From: Fulvia fulva
Lineage: Eukaryota; Ascomycota; Dothideomycetes; Mycosphaerellales; Mycosphaerellaceae
Assembly (NCBI RefSeq): GCF_020509005.1
Contig: NC_063014.1
Location: 124,001-188,000 of the forward strand
Length of the DNA stretch: 64,000 bases
Direction of reading: 5' to 3'
Part shown: piece after piece, positions 1 through 10,693 of the stretch
Numbering within the stretch: the stretch's first letter is position 1
How the letters are laid out: every line of letters begins with the position of its first letter
Notes under the pieces: generated by a model
The model's input: only the letters and a program-made list of their open reading frames with translations
The model's database searches: none
What the model was told of the DNA's origin: nothing
Position numbers and translations under genes: made by a program

Positions 1-302
1 CATCGATGGCATGCCAAGCATACTCTTGCATGCTCGGGAACAGCGCTAGCCTGTGAGGTTGCTGAATCGGAGCTCGCAAGCGTCGTAGCTCTCTGTACAC
101 AGTCTGCAGAACCTCGTTACACAACAGAAGAAAGCTGCATGCATGGCCAAGGTTACCAAATTCCTTGTTCAGCAGCATCTAGCCGTCGTACCCGTGACAG
201 CCGATACCAGAAGTCCGAAGGAGGATCCGAGAAACGCGAAGTGTGATCCGCAACAGATCTATCCCAACGAGGGCAGACGATACAATGCATGGTGTGGGCT
301 TT
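1..302. other. Intergenic DNA, no gene seen
   Basis: This is the left edge of the window, downstream of the PI synthase gene that ends at 303. Short open frames exist on both strands, but none resembles a known protein. It may hold the 3' end of a neighbouring gene outside the window. Confidence 0.5.
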
Positions 303-1258
303 TCACCTGGTCTTTGCAATCTCCACCGCTTTACGCTGTCGACGATCTCCTTCCGCCAACCACTGACTCGCCTTCACTAGTTGCAGTACATTGATGCACT
401 GCTTGAAGACCATGATTGGTGCACTTCCCAGAGTCAGGATCCAAGGCACAGTGTCATTGATCTTGTTCGCTCTTGCAATCTCCATTGCAGCTGCTGAGAA
501 TGGCGAAGCAGGTAAGCTTGCTGGCTTGGGTGGTCCGTTGCTCGAAAGCAAATAGAACGTCGTGGTAGACGAGGAGAAACACAATAGGTATAGACCTATG
601 AAGAAGAGCTCGTTCCCGGCGCAGCAGGTGAAGAGGACCCACTGAATGAAATGTCAACCCATGTGGTTCTAGGAGTTAAGGAAAGACTTACCTTCTTGTA
701 GTAAAAGTTCATAATCCGACTCCTACTAGTCGAGACACTCTTATGACTCTGACCCTCACCACCCATCGCCAACGTAGCATACATATGCATATAGTGGCTC
801 GCAAAGTCCAAGCTAATCAAGCCTTGATAGATGGGTGCATAGGCCGGTTGCGCGATCGCCAAGAAGACCAGAAGACAAGACGTCGTGCAGCGGTCCGTTA
901 CCATGTCCAGCACAGCACCAAAGCGTGTCGACTGATTGAAGATGCGTGCTGCATATCCATCGAGCGCATCTAGAAGGCAGCTCACAGAGTATAAGATGCT
1001 GCAACGCCGTGGGTGCAGTGGCATGTAGTAGAGGGACCAAACAGCGAGAATGACGCGGATGTAACCTGTAAGTGAGCATCAGTGCCGCTGGGAGCATGTG
1101 ACAGATCCGCTATACTTACCGATCATGTTTGGCCAGAAGAGGAAGATGTTTTCACGGCTTTGAGGGTCGAGGTCGGTTCGGCGGACTGCATCTTGTTGTC
1201 CAGTCTCAGTCACGCCATCGACGGGACGGTCAGCCACTACCTGACTTCTGTTCGACAT
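303..1258 (-). CDS. PIS1: CDP-diacylglycerol--inositol 3-phosphatidyltransferase (phosphatidylinositol synthase)
   Basis: The enzyme joins myo-inositol to CDP-diacylglycerol to make phosphatidylinositol in the ER/Golgi membrane. Three exons on the minus strand (1258-1120, 1065-692, 641-303) give 283 residues. Donors are GTAAG and the joins are in phase. The first join gives ..WPNMIG|YIRVILA.., which is the conserved start of the first membrane segment. The CDP-alcohol phosphatidyltransferase signature DG(x2)AR(x8)G(x3)D(x3)D is complete in exon 2, from DGYAAR through GAVLDMVTD. It is followed by the fungal PIS block around SHYMHMYATL. The start at 1258 (MSNRSQ) is preferred; an in-frame ATG three codons upstream (1267) is possible. 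The length is slightly above the yeast protein. The gene is divergent from the cupin gene. Family assignment is near certain; exon ends are read from splice consensus and protein continuity. Confidence 0.94.
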
Positions 1259-1892
1259 GATGCTCAATTTCTGCAGTCAGCAAGTTGGCGTAGAGACGAA
1301 GACGCGAAGACGCAGACAGACGCGTCTGTACCTGAGCAGGGACCCCGATCCTTCGCCGGGCGAAAGTTTAAGATGCCATTTTCCAACCATGCATTGGCCT
1401 TGTCCTGCAACGCAAAGAGCATGTGGCAACCACACTTGCCGACTTACTGGTATACGAATGGGGTTTGACAGCACAGTCGTCACACCGGGCTTGCTCATGC
1501 CCCGAGGATGCAGCCTATCGTCTCGTTGATGGCTCTTGCAGGCAGCTCCTCCCATGTTCGGTCACTGATCGGCGTGGTTGCACGACATCAGAATAGCATA
1601 CTGCATCGAATCCTCAATGTGTTTAGACTGGTTGCAACAAAAGCTGACCCGGCATCGTTCAAATGCGGAACTTGAGGTATGGCAGACTGAAGGCCGAGCA
1701 TGGCGAATCTATTGCCTAAGAGGGCAAGAGGGGTCGACGGTGGTAGCACTTGGCTGAGCAGACGTCGTACATCCGGAGGTATAAAGTGTTGCTGCTTCGT
1801 GAGCGTCAAGTCACTTCTCCATCGGTCCAGGTCAAGCTCATCAGATAGCCAGAAACACAACACCAAGCAACTCCCTGCCCTCGAGATCGACA
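1259..1892. promoter_or_regulatory. Divergent intergenic region between PIS1 and the cupin gene
   Basis: About 630 bp separate two divergent start codons, so both promoters must lie here. Open frames in the region on both strands show no family resemblance and no protein-like composition. No individual regulatory site could be assigned by eye. Confidence 0.4.
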
Positions 1893-2367
1893 ATGTCTTC
1901 ATCTGCCAAGCCAACCTATGGCGGCTACAACAAGAAGTGAGCGCCGCTCTGCTCATCGATGTACTACAATAGCTGACCTACCAGCCACCAGTGCCCCACT
2001 CCCAGGTCTCGAGATCCTGTACAAGCACAAGCTCCAGAACACACCGGGCAAGAGCATCCTCGGACTGAGAGTCGACTTCCCACCCGGAGGCGACACACCA
2101 CCACATAGTCACCATGGCGCTTCAGTCTCGGTCGTGGTCCTCGCGGGAAAGGTGTTCAACAAGATGAATGACGAGCCGATTGAGATCTTCGAGACGAATG
2201 GCAGCTTCTATGAGTCTCCGACTTGTAAGCACAAGGTCAGTGCCAATGTGTCGGACTCGGAGCCGGCGACGATCTTGGCGACTATGATCATGGAGACGGA
2301 GAAGCTGGAGAAGTTGTTGGAGAATGGGCCGTTTGGGTTGGTAGATGTGGAGGAGGAGTATCGTTAG
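1893..2367 (+). CDS. Small single-domain cupin protein
   Basis: Two exons (1893-1936 and 1992-2367) encode 139 residues starting MSSSAKPTYGGYNKN. The 55-nt intron begins GTGAGC, has a CTGAC branch-like site and ends CCACCAG. Only this acceptor keeps the frame. The body is a compact beta-barrel cupin. The motif PPGGDTPPHSHHGAS supplies the metal-binding H-x-H of cupin motif 1, followed by VVVLAGKV; CKHKVSANVSD gives the second-motif region. Such small fungal cupins are usually uncharacterised metal-dependent sugar or quinol-type enzymes, so substrate is unknown. It is divergent from PIS1 and convergent with the SnoaL-like gene, whose stop lies about 125 bp away. Confidence 0.82.
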
Positions 2368-2491
2368 ATGTGACTGGGCTGAATAGCTGGTTTGGAGCGA
2401 ACAGTCGAGCTGTTGAATGGCGATCGCATGCCTGCGGTGTACGACAGGAAATGAAGATACTATAGTCAGCTTCTCTGAAGTATTTATTGAC

Positions 2492-3015
2492 TTAGCCATC
2501 CTCTCCATCCATAACACCCTCCTCACCCATACGACCCATGAACTCAACCTCTCGCTTACTGATCAACCACTTGCCAGAAGCACCAGGCAGGCCATCTTTG
2601 TCGTCGGTAAGGACAAGCGTATCATTGTACTTGCCCCAAGCAGTCACCTGCTGACCCTTCCACTTTCCCTGACCAAAATGTATGCCAGTAAAGTACGTCG
2701 TAGCCTTAGCATTCTTGCCATCTTCAGCAATCTCAATCGTCTGCGTCGTCAAAGCATGCTGAGACGTAATCGGTGCCAATCTTCACATCTCATCAGCACA
2801 TCATTCAAACACTCCGTTCAGACTCCAAACCTCTTCTGAATAGCATTGGCGACATTCTGCACGCCTCTGATCTGTCCGCCGAAAGGATACTTCGCATCGA
2901 CATCTTCGACGAAGACTTGACGCAGCAGCTGAAAATCTTTCGTGTCCAAAGCAATGCAATATGTTGCGATGGTGTTGCGGATGGCAAAGTAGTCAATGGA
3001 GTTTGCTTGAGACAT
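2492..3015 (-). CDS. SnoaL-like (NTF2 fold) domain protein
   Basis: Two exons (3015-2831, 2780-2492) give 157 residues starting MSQANSIDYF. A 50-nt intron with donor GTTTGG and acceptor GTGAAG joins ..NAIQKR to LAPITSQHALTTQTIEI.. in phase. The fold is suggested by the N-terminal helix IRNTIATYCIALDTKDF, the strand-helix VFVEDVDAKYPFGG and the C-terminal beta strands TTYFTGIHFGQGKW and WLISKREVEFMGRM. This pattern matches small fungal SnoaL_4-type proteins related to dehydratases and polyketide cyclases. No catalytic residue can be assigned, so the function is unknown. An upstream in-frame ATG at 3057 would add 14 residues with no homology, so 3015 is preferred. The donor GTTTGG is weak and could be checked against RNA. 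Confidence 0.8.
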
Positions 3016-3749
3016 GGCTGATGAGGTGAGGTTGGAGTCTTTGGGATATGCTCGCAAACCTGCTCAACCATATGCGAATGCCATCGGCTCCACTTTCGCC
3101 GAAGCGTGAGACGGTCTCCGTCACGCAGAAGGCATTCGCGGTTTGGTGTATTGTTATCTCACTTGGTGCAGAGTCGAGGCACTCTGGTGATGGTCAGTGT
3201 CGAAGCAGCAGAGATACCCCGTGTTATCTCGAGTTGATGGTTAGAACTAGATGCATGATTGTCAAGCAGAACGGCCCGAGTACTAGACTCATTTAGAAGG
3301 GAGAGTAGTCGATGTTACAACGTCTCTCTCCGCAATGCTGCTATCCTTGAGGCTGTCTCACTCTTGCTCGACATGCACACGCGGCTCATAGTCCGTGTGC
3401 TCTTCACATGCCGACGATTCTGGATGTTGTCGTTGCACAAAGAGAAGTTGCCATCTACTGGGAAATTCCTTGGTCGGGCTGACGCGGAATTGCTCCGCAC
3501 TTGGTGGGCAATTGCGTGAAATTCCTCCACTTTCACATCCGGCACGACTGATCATGCTGCAGACTTGAACGAGCCAGCGGCCATCGTAATCGGCAGCGGT
3601 GATGTATACGAAGTATGGAAGAGCCGCAAAGAAAAGCTTTGAGCATCTTCCGTGTTCATTCTCGGCATACCATATGCTTGAGCCCGGCGTGAGCATACAT
3701 ATTATAAATAGCCTTCACGGCTTCACATCGTTCTGCAACGAATAGCAGA
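3016..3749. other. Intergenic DNA, no gene seen
   Basis: About 730 bp lie between the SnoaL-like gene and the tRNA-like gene. A minus-strand open frame at 3358-3696 (112 codons) has no recognisable domain and is judged to be chance. The region should hold the SnoaL promoter and the 5' flank of the Pol III gene. Confidence 0.4.
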
Positions 3750-3951
3750 GGCCTGATGGTCTAGTGGTAGTCAGTCGGACCGCCCTATAAGCTGTAGCTG
3801 CGATATCTGACTTCCAGCAGTGATTGTCGCTTCGGGATTTGCCCCAGCAATGCTGTATTGCTCGTTTGTGACAGGCGTAAGCTAATCTCTATCCAACTTC
3901 TTACACTCTACTTACGGTTCGTTAGCCCGGGTTCGAATCCCGGTCAGGCCC
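3750..3951 (+). tRNA. tRNA-like gene with about 128-nt internal insertion, isotype unresolved
   Basis: GGCCTGA (3750-3756) pairs perfectly with TCAGGCC (3944-3950) as an acceptor stem. The T arm is perfect: CCGGG (3927-3931), loop TTCGAAT, CCCGG (3939-3943). An A box TGGTCTAGTGG lies at 3757-3767, a consensus B box GGTTCGAATCC at 3930-3940, and a Pol III terminator TTTTT at 3956-3960. The span is about 200 nt, so roughly 128 nt must be an intron or insertion. GGACC (3777-3781) can pair with GGTTC (3916-3920) as an anticodon stem with one G-U, but no loop with a proper U33 and anticodon was found. The D stem is also not canonical. It is either a tRNA with an unusually long intron or a disrupted tRNA pseudogene. 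Confidence 0.62.
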
Positions 3952-3955
3952 ATCC

Positions 3956-3960
3956 TTTTT
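3956..3960 (+). terminator. Pol III T-run after the tRNA-like gene
   Basis: Five T residues begin five bases after the discriminator position of the tRNA-like gene, the normal place and length for RNA polymerase III termination. Confidence 0.6.
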
Positions 3961-4630
3961 GCTGTTCTGCATCGAACGGTCTACTTTTTATACCAACTCT
4001 GTCGATACCGCGGACGGCAGAGTGGCATCAATATCATATGCCGCGATACTATAGGGATTGGCATGCCACGCGCTAACGACTTCCAAGTCTTGATTTGAAT
4101 ACTGCAAATGCCCCATCTGCAAGAGATCTGTCCATGGGGACAGGCCTTTCGTTTTAATGTTGTACTCTAGGGTCGTTGACGGACAGGTTGGGATGTTCTG
4201 GATGGGTCGTTGAATCGCTACGTATACCAAGGCCGCCCCACGGGTGGATTTCTTTTGTTTGGTCACAGCCTTCGACTACGAATGCACCATCATAAGCTGA
4301 CATTTGGGAGGAAAGGGAGGTATAGTTGCCATAGGAAGCCTTCACAAACTAAGTCGGGGCACACGGGCGGTACAAGCTTGAGTTCATTCCAGCAGAGTGC
4401 AGGTGAGGTCGCGGAGGGCAGTGTTCTTGTAGCCTTGTGACACTCACGACAGAGGTGTCGAACCTGTGAAAGTACCGAGAAAGGCGGGATCCCGTCATAG
4501 TGCAAGTTAAGGCGGCAAGTTGGCCGCATCCATCAAACATACTATCTACCATACAGATCCGTGTCAGCCATACTCAGCATGTCTTATATCCCATCGCATT
4601 CCCACCATTACCTCGTAGCCTCGACGCCGC
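3961..4630. other. Intergenic DNA, no gene seen
   Basis: About 670 bp between the tRNA-like gene and the 3' end of the 2EXR gene. Several overlapping frames of 60 to 90 codons occur on both strands, none with a recognisable motif. Confidence 0.4.
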
Positions 4631-5809
4631 TCACGTCCCACTGTAAACAATCTCCAAAGTCGGCTTCTCACACCTTGTGCAAGTCTCCCGCTGTTGATAG
4701 CGTTTGTCGTTCTTGCTCAGCATGGGCAACGCCGGACTGCTGAATGACGTCTCATTCCGCTTCTTGACCAGACTCATAGCCACATGCATCAGATCCTTGT
4801 CGAGCTCAGACTGTACCATACCGACCACATCCAGTTCCTCGCAGAGGCAGAGCTGATCAGCCTGGGCCGCTTTCTTCTTCTTACCCTTCTCTAACACCAC
4901 TTTGATCGTCGCCTTCCCATCTCGGACCTTCCTCAGCTCGAACACGATCGACAATGGATCAAGGCTTCGCTTCGGAAAAGCATGGAATTTGATGTCCACG
5001 TGGCTCATGAAGTTTGCGATGTCAGTTGGCGGGCTCCACTTTTGCATCATGATCGGATTCGTGATGCTGTAGTCCTCGAACAGCTTGCAGGCATTCTTCT
5101 CGAAGATGAATTGATTTGCACCGTAGAAGATCGACAGGACTTCCCTTCGTACCTGATGGCTGACACCAGCGACCGCGGGCTTCTGCGGAAACTTGCGGAT
5201 TACTCTGCCACGAAGTTTGCTCAGTCTTCTGCACGGTTGAATCTGCCGCAGCTGAGCTTCGATTGGGCCATCACGCACAGCGAGAAGACTCCATATCGAG
5301 TTCCTGATCTCCGCCGGCAGACCAAGAAGATGGAGAGGAGGGTTTCTCGAAGCGACTGAACGCATGACTGAGGGCAAGTCGGTCTGTTGCTTCATCTTCT
5401 TGGTTGACGGTACCTTCTTAGGTCGTATGATCTGCCGTGAATCATCATGCCGCGAGTGCTTTCTGACCGAAGATGGCCTCGGTTTCATCGGCTTCTGCAA
5501 GCGCTTGTGGAGCGAATGAAGGCCGTATTTGAGCCCAGGCCAGGTCCGGCTGGTGGTGGGCGGCTCGAAGTCAAAGTGGAATGGCAATTTGTCATCCAAC
5601 TTTGTCTCGCCAGATCTCAGCATCAACTGCTTCATGCCTGTTCGTGATATGGTGGGGTCAGTAAGAGCTTCGAGCTGGTCAACGGCCGAGTCCATCATGC
5701 GGTCCAGCTGTTGCTGCTGGGCTCGCTCGTGATCGGCTATCGACATGACCTCCATATCCCCAAGGTCGTCTCTGCGATATTTGTGGAGCTTCCTAGGAGT
5801 GACGACCAT
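4631..5809 (-). CDS. 2EXR/F-box-like domain protein
   Basis: An uninterrupted 392-codon frame starts MVVTPRKLHKYRR. A basic, low-complexity N-terminal half (Lys/Arg-rich around residues 105-145) precedes the domain near residues 160-255. The core LLGLPAEIRNSIWSLL matches the LPxEIRNxIYxL signature, and the second half GVSHQVRREVLSIFYGANQF matches the CKQIRxExxxxFYxxNxF signature seen in fungal 2EXR/F-box-like families. The C terminus has a lysine cluster (GKKKKAAQ) and a CTRCEKP motif close to the end. These proteins are expanded in Dothideomycetes and their partners are mostly unknown; a ubiquitin-ligase adaptor role is family-level inference only. Three more loci with related or F-box-type features lie within 14 kb. 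Confidence 0.82.
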   Translation of the reverse strand: MVVTPRKLHKYRRDDLGDMEVMSIADHERAQQQQLDRMMDSAVDQLEALTDPTISRTGMKQLMLRSGETKLDDKLPFHFDFEPPTTSRTWPGLKYGLHSLHKRLQKPMKPRPSSVRKHSRHDDSRQIIRPKKVPSTKKMKQQTDLPSVMRSVASRNPPLHLLGLPAEIRNSIWSLLAVRDGPIEAQLRQIQPCRRLSKLRGRVIRKFPQKPAVAGVSHQVRREVLSIFYGANQFIFEKNACKLFEDYSITNPIMMQKWSPPTDIANFMSHVDIKFHAFPKRSLDPLSIVFELRKVRDGKATIKVVLEKGKKKKAAQADQLCLCEELDVVGMVQSELDKDLMHVAMSLVKKRNETSFSSPALPMLSKNDKRYQQRETCTRCEKPTLEIVYSGT

Positions 5810-6448
5810 GTGCGGACAGCTGTTCTACGGTGCTGCTGACATGGTGAGAAAAGCGAGGTCAAATCTTAGTCGTGGGAGACGTGCTGTCTGTCCAGAGTCG
5901 ATGGCGAAGTTTGTGTGTCTTGCACCGACATCAAGGTGTTTGTAGTGCGGAAAAGGAATGAGGTGACGGTGTGAAGGCAGTCACTCTCATGACCCCTTGT
6001 CCAAGCTCGGCGGATACATCCGAACCGCGACAAGGATCCAATTAGCGCCGACCAGACTTCATCTCACTCCCGAAGACTTGCTTCATCAACATCTCATCGA
6101 GGTCCATGCTATTACGACAGCAGCCATCATATCCATCAATAGCATCAAGCCTCAAGCCTCAAGCACCCCAGAGCGACAGTACGAGATGATGTGGCACTGG
6201 GCGGCTCAAGGGCCGAGGCCACTAGGACACTGGATGTGCTCATCACGATGTCAAGGAGTAACAACAGTAGCAGTATATCAAAGCGATATCGTAATGGCAT
6301 CAAAGAAACGTCGTGAGCAGTCTGGCTGGAAGCCATTGGATCTGCAGCCAAGAGCTGCATCTAGCTGCAAGCCAAATTCCCGCTTCCTCTTCAGCCGCAG
6401 ACCAACACCTGTCCTTCTTCATCATGATATTTCACAGACAGTGCAACA
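5810..6448. promoter_or_regulatory. Divergent intergenic region
   Basis: About 640 bp between the divergent starts of the 2EXR gene (5809) and the CorA-like gene (6449). A plus-strand open frame runs through most of it but carries no recognisable domain. Promoters for both genes are expected here; no specific site is claimed. Confidence 0.35.
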
Positions 6449-8228
6449 ATGCTAAGTGCCTTTAGCGATGCTCGGCATAGGCACCCCGAGACTGCTCGAG
6501 AGAGCTTCTTTGCCTACGTTGAGGCTGCCACTTTCAAGAAGGTAACCTCAACCCGTGATATCGACAAGAGACTGAGCACTCATCTGCACAGCTCGATGGC
6601 TCCCTCGAATATCGTTATTCCGCGAAGCATCTTGCCCCAAACGACCTGGTAGACTGGGCCTGGAGAAAGAATCAATTCGCAGTATCTGCATCTCCACACC
6701 AAGATGGTAGCCTTGAAAGCGAACTCAGGATCCTCTTCGCCCAGCCACGTTCCAGTTTCCGCGCCAACATACCTGAGCAGCTGTTGACTGCTAATGTGTT
6801 GGGTGCACTCAACCTTCCGCCCTGCACGTTTGCATCTTTCCGAATGGCGCCCGGCACTTACTCGGCTCACACCGAGCCCGTTGGCAGCGCTTTCGATGAC
6901 TGTCAGAGACTCGGTACGTCGATCTAGCACCATTTTGGGAGAACGCCTAATGAGTCCGGACTCTTCGTCAAGTTCTGAGGTTGCGTCAGCTTCTGATGTT
7001 CGACCGAGGCTGGGCTCCTTCCGTGGGCTTCCAAGGTGGCACCACAGTCTACACAACTTGGTCCTGACTTGTTCCAGGCCTGGTATTCCGATCGCCACAG
7101 AAGTGGGAATTCTCTATTGGAGGTCTTGCAGTCTCGCACAACTTCGCCACTCGAACGACGACGGCTCTCAACGTTGGCTTCGCCTTTGGCATCGATCAGT
7201 ACAAAGCCAATGACACAAAAGCACCGGAGCCGTTATGGAACCTAGTCCGGCAAATGAGGCAGGCTCAGGAATCACTATCTCACCCTCTTCTGCTGCCCTC
7301 ACTGTTCCTGTCGCGGCACATCCTGCGTGTGAGCGCTTACATCAAAGAACACATATCGGAGCGTGTTGTCCAGCTGGAGTCAGCTATCGGCGTTACCAAA
7401 GCAGGTCGATCGTTCATGCGAGGTGGAGCCAATGTGCCGAGCTTGTTCGTGGATGACCAAATGCATCGCAATAATGCTAAAAGACTGACTGCCGACATCA
7501 ACGATTTGACAACTTGGATTATGTTTACTCGACGTTCGCCAGAATGGGACATAGAATGCATCGACTTTCTACTTCGGCTGCTTGGTAAGAGTCGCAAGCT
7601 GCGAGAGTGCCATGGCATAGCGCCGCAGCCATTCTACGAAGCACTGGATTATATGCGAAACTATGCTCAAGGGTGCCTTGAATCGTGTCAGACCTCCAAA
7701 GCCAGGATGGATTTACAGCTAAACATTGTGGGTATCTCTTAGTTGGCGCCGAGGATGAAGCGCAGGACACTGACCTTCAATAAGCTCTATACATCGGTCG
7801 CTCAAGACGATGGACAGACGAGTGCAAGACTCGCAGCAGCCGCAGGCAGAGACAGCACATCTATGAAGATCATCGCCTTGATCACAGCTGCGTACTTACC
7901 TGGGACATTCATAGCAGTAAGTTTGCGGCAGTCCCGCATGCAAGAACATCGCTCATCCTCGCAGACACTTTTTAGCATCAGCATGTTTGACTGGGGAGCT
8001 GGAAATACTGGCTCAGTCTCGAGGTCCTTCTGGATCTACTGGGTAGTCACCATCCCACTGACAATCGTCACACTCCTCGGATGGGGACTGTGGTGGCAGT
8101 TTGAGAAGAAAAGGTTTGTACAAGAGGTCCAAGAAGCATCACAGCAGCCGTCACGCCACCGAGGTCTTCCAGAAGCTCTGGAAGAGCTGAAGTCACACGG
8201 TCTGGGTCGATCAGCAAAGTCAGAGTAA
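6449..8228 (+). CDS. CorA-like two-TM membrane protein
   Basis: Five exons are inferred: 6449-6541, 6592-6913, 7078-7727, 7785-7916 and 7965-8228, about 486 residues. Introns are 50, 164, 57 and 48 nt; all joins are in phase. The third join LQLNI|LYTSVAQDDGQ and the fourth GTFIA|TLFSISMFDW restore typical family sequence. The C terminus has two membrane helices (IIALITAAYLPGTFIATLF and WIYWVVTIPLTIVTLLGWG) with the LPGTFxAxxFSxxxF pattern of fungal CorA-like proteins. The GMN filter motif of true Mg2+ channels is absent; the equivalent place reads SMF. The large N-terminal half is cytoplasmic and of unknown role. The second intron (6914-7077) is long for this locus and its ends, and possibly an extra exon inside it, are the least certain part. 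Confidence 0.78.
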
Positions 8229-8442
8229 TGCGAGAGATGTCATGTACGATCCTCTGAGACTCGTTGCAAATACCACGTTTCATCTTATCGATATGTGCTC
8301 CAGGCAGCCATGCAAGGATGCCTCAGGTATGGAGCCGCCCTCTTGTTCTACTAACATATAGAACCAGGCAAGCTCGCCCTTTGTTGCTGCTCCTTCTACT
8401 TTCTCTTGTCTATCTTTGCCGCAGACCGGACTGCTGCCCAAC

Positions 8443-9936
8443 ATGGTCGCCACTACCGCCTCCTCATCATGCCTCGAAGGCTGCCCGAATGAGATCACCG
8501 AGAGTATAGTAATGACTCTGGAGCTCAAGGACATCTGCAGCCTCCGCTGCGCAAGCCGACTGATGAAGGAAAAGACAACTCAAGACCGCTTCAAGTCTTT
8601 CTTCCGGACTGAGAGTGTTCGTTTGAATGAGCAGTCACTCTTGTCCTTCGCGGCCAACACACGACCCGGGATGCTTGGTTGCCTGGTAGAAGAGCTGGAT
8701 CTCGTCGGACTAGTGTACAACCCCGTGCAACTCGAGAATATCTTGACGACCAAAACCAGGACCGTCACTAAACGGAATGGTCCGATGACCATGTCCACGG
8801 AGGAGCGATGCGGAGCCGATGAGCTGGTGAAAGTGCAGAAAGACCTCGACACCCTGAACGAGGCGAAGCATAGCGCTGAGCAGCTTCATAACGATGGCAG
8901 AGATGTGGAACTTCTCGCTCAGACCTTCGAGAACTTGAAGGCGAACGGGTGGAGTCCTCTGAGGAAGTTGAGGACGCTTATCAAAGTATTCCGAGACGAC
9001 GCAGTAACCGAGATCGATCCGCTTGAAGGCGGTAGTTACAAGCTGATCTGGCAGAAGGCGGCAGAAACGCTACGAACGACTCTTTCTGCGCTCTCGAATA
9101 GTGGTCTGGCTGTCGACGAGCTCGATGCCTTCAGTGAAGTACACCGGTGCGCCGTGGCTGCCAACGAGCTTTCCCCTATCGACACCACCAACGAGTCCCT
9201 GAATTCCGTTCTGGGAAAGATGACCACCTTCTCCATCGGCATCTCAAACCGAGACATTCCCAAAACCGAAGAACAAATCCTCGAATTCGAACGACCCGTC
9301 TTCCCATCCTTCCGCACCTACAAAGCGCAAACACCCCGAGACCCTACCATCATGAAAGCAGAAGCCGACGACGAGGACAACTTCACCGGCCTCTCAAACC
9401 TCCTAGCCCTCTCCCCCAACCTCGAAACCCTAGACCTCCACTTCTACAACCTCGACTCCCCACCCGTCGAAACCCACAACCCCAAACTCTTCACCCGCAT
9501 CCTCGAAACCACTACCTTCTCCACCTTGACAGCGCTCCGTCTCCGCGGGTTCCACCTCCATTCCCAGGACCTCCTAAGATCCATCACCCGCTCCCCCCTC
9601 CGCAAACTCCGCCTCGAAAACCTCCACCTAATCACCGGCACATGGCGCTCCCTCTTCGCCTTCATCGCAGAGGGTCCGCAGGGCTACGACTGGATCCTCG
9701 TCGACGATCTGTTCGAAGGATCACGATTGCTATACTTCAGCAGCGAGGGGGACGGGAAGCCGAAGTTCCCATCACTGTGCGGGACGAAGGGAACGAATGG
9801 GGTTTTGCGACGAGGGGAGGATGCGAAGAGACGGGTTGAATTTCATTTTGCTGCGGAGAGGCCGTTTGGGAGTCCGCAGGTGTATCATTGGCATGTGAGG
9901 AGACAGATTGAGTATGGGCCGCCGGATGGGCTTTGA
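8443..9936 (+). CDS. F-box protein with C-terminal leucine-rich segment
   Basis: One exon of 497 codons from MVATTASSS. An in-frame ATG nine codons upstream (8416) exists but adds nothing family-like. Residues about 10-50 (CLEGCPNEITESIVMTLELKDICSLRCASRLMK) have the F-box pattern of LPxEIxxxIxxxLxxxDLxxLRxxSRxxx. The C-terminal third (around LSNLLALSPNLETLDLHFYNL and STLTALRLRGFHLHSQDLLRSI) contains LRR-like repeats. The middle is helical and charged. F-box proteins bind Skp1 in SCF ubiquitin ligases and recruit targets through the C-terminal part; the target is unknown here. Between about 9240 and 9660 the coding strand is strongly C-rich, which creates a long but meaningless frame on the same strand. 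Confidence 0.82.
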   Translation: MVATTASSSCLEGCPNEITESIVMTLELKDICSLRCASRLMKEKTTQDRFKSFFRTESVRLNEQSLLSFAANTRPGMLGCLVEELDLVGLVYNPVQLENILTTKTRTVTKRNGPMTMSTEERCGADELVKVQKDLDTLNEAKHSAEQLHNDGRDVELLAQTFENLKANGWSPLRKLRTLIKVFRDDAVTEIDPLEGGSYKLIWQKAAETLRTTLSALSNSGLAVDELDAFSEVHRCAVAANELSPIDTTNESLNSVLGKMTTFSIGISNRDIPKTEEQILEFERPVFPSFRTYKAQTPRDPTIMKAEADDEDNFTGLSNLLALSPNLETLDLHFYNLDSPPVETHNPKLFTRILETTTFSTLTALRLRGFHLHSQDLLRSITRSPLRKLRLENLHLITGTWRSLFAFIAEGPQGYDWILVDDLFEGSRLLYFSSEGDGKPKFPSLCGTKGTNGVLRRGEDAKRRVEFHFAAERPFGSPQVYHWHVRRQIEYGPPDGL

Positions 9937-10693
9937 GAGGGTTTGATGTGGTTCTGGAATGGGATGATGTCGTGCTGTCGATTGCTAAGCGATCGCTAGT
10001 GTAGAGGGGCGCCATGCATATCTCTCGTGCTCTGTATTGCATTGACTTTCCGAATTTATGGTGGAATGATTCCAATGCCGCGCGTTGCTTGAGGGGCCAA
10101 CCGTGGGCCTTTTCTCTCGCCTATCTCAAAATCACCGCATTCCCCACGCGTGATCGGTAGCCACGGCTGCTTAACAGCTTAAGCTCGGCACTTTCATGCA
10201 TGTCTGTATCAGGATACGATGGACCTACATATATCATCGGCGACTTTTTGCTGGTTATTCTGTTGCCTGGAAATTCAAATTCGTACACGGCATTTGCTTT
10301 TCAGTTGGACATCGAACCTGTGTCGACTCGGCCATGATCAATGCCATTACACGATGCACATGATTCTTATTCATCTCCGACCAGTTCTGCGATTAGCTTG
10401 GCGTCTTTTCTTGCTTCGATTTCCTGTATCAAAGAATCAATATCATCACTCTGCAGATCATGCATATATACTCAACTTACATGGATCAGAGGCTGTGCTG
10501 TTCAGTGAGCTGCAACAAGCATGCACTTGTACTGCAATTCCCGCATGATTCTGCTGCGGCACTCCTGTATACTTTCAGGTGAGTCGAGCTTAACACGCTC
10601 AAGGCCCATGAGCCGGAAGCTACGGATTATGTACACGACCATTAGGTCCGGGTGGTTGTCGAATGCTACAAGAGCATGCCGGAGTGAGGATTG
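9937..10693. other. Intergenic DNA, no gene seen
   Basis: About 750 bp between the F-box gene and the putative small split gene. A plus-strand frame at 10219-10548 is present but has no protein-like features. Nothing else could be supported. Confidence 0.4.

Noticed and set aside
3358..3696. 112-codon minus-strand frame
   Set aside because: No family features; it sits in an intergenic region just upstream of a Pol III gene.
6580..7098. 172-codon minus-strand frame
   Set aside because: It is antisense to exon 2 and intron 2 of the CorA-like gene, whose exons are supported by in-phase splicing and family motifs.
9147..9839. 230-codon Pro/Arg-rich plus-strand frame
   Set aside because: It is the alternative frame of the C-rich part of the F-box gene; only Pro, Arg, His and Leu dominate.
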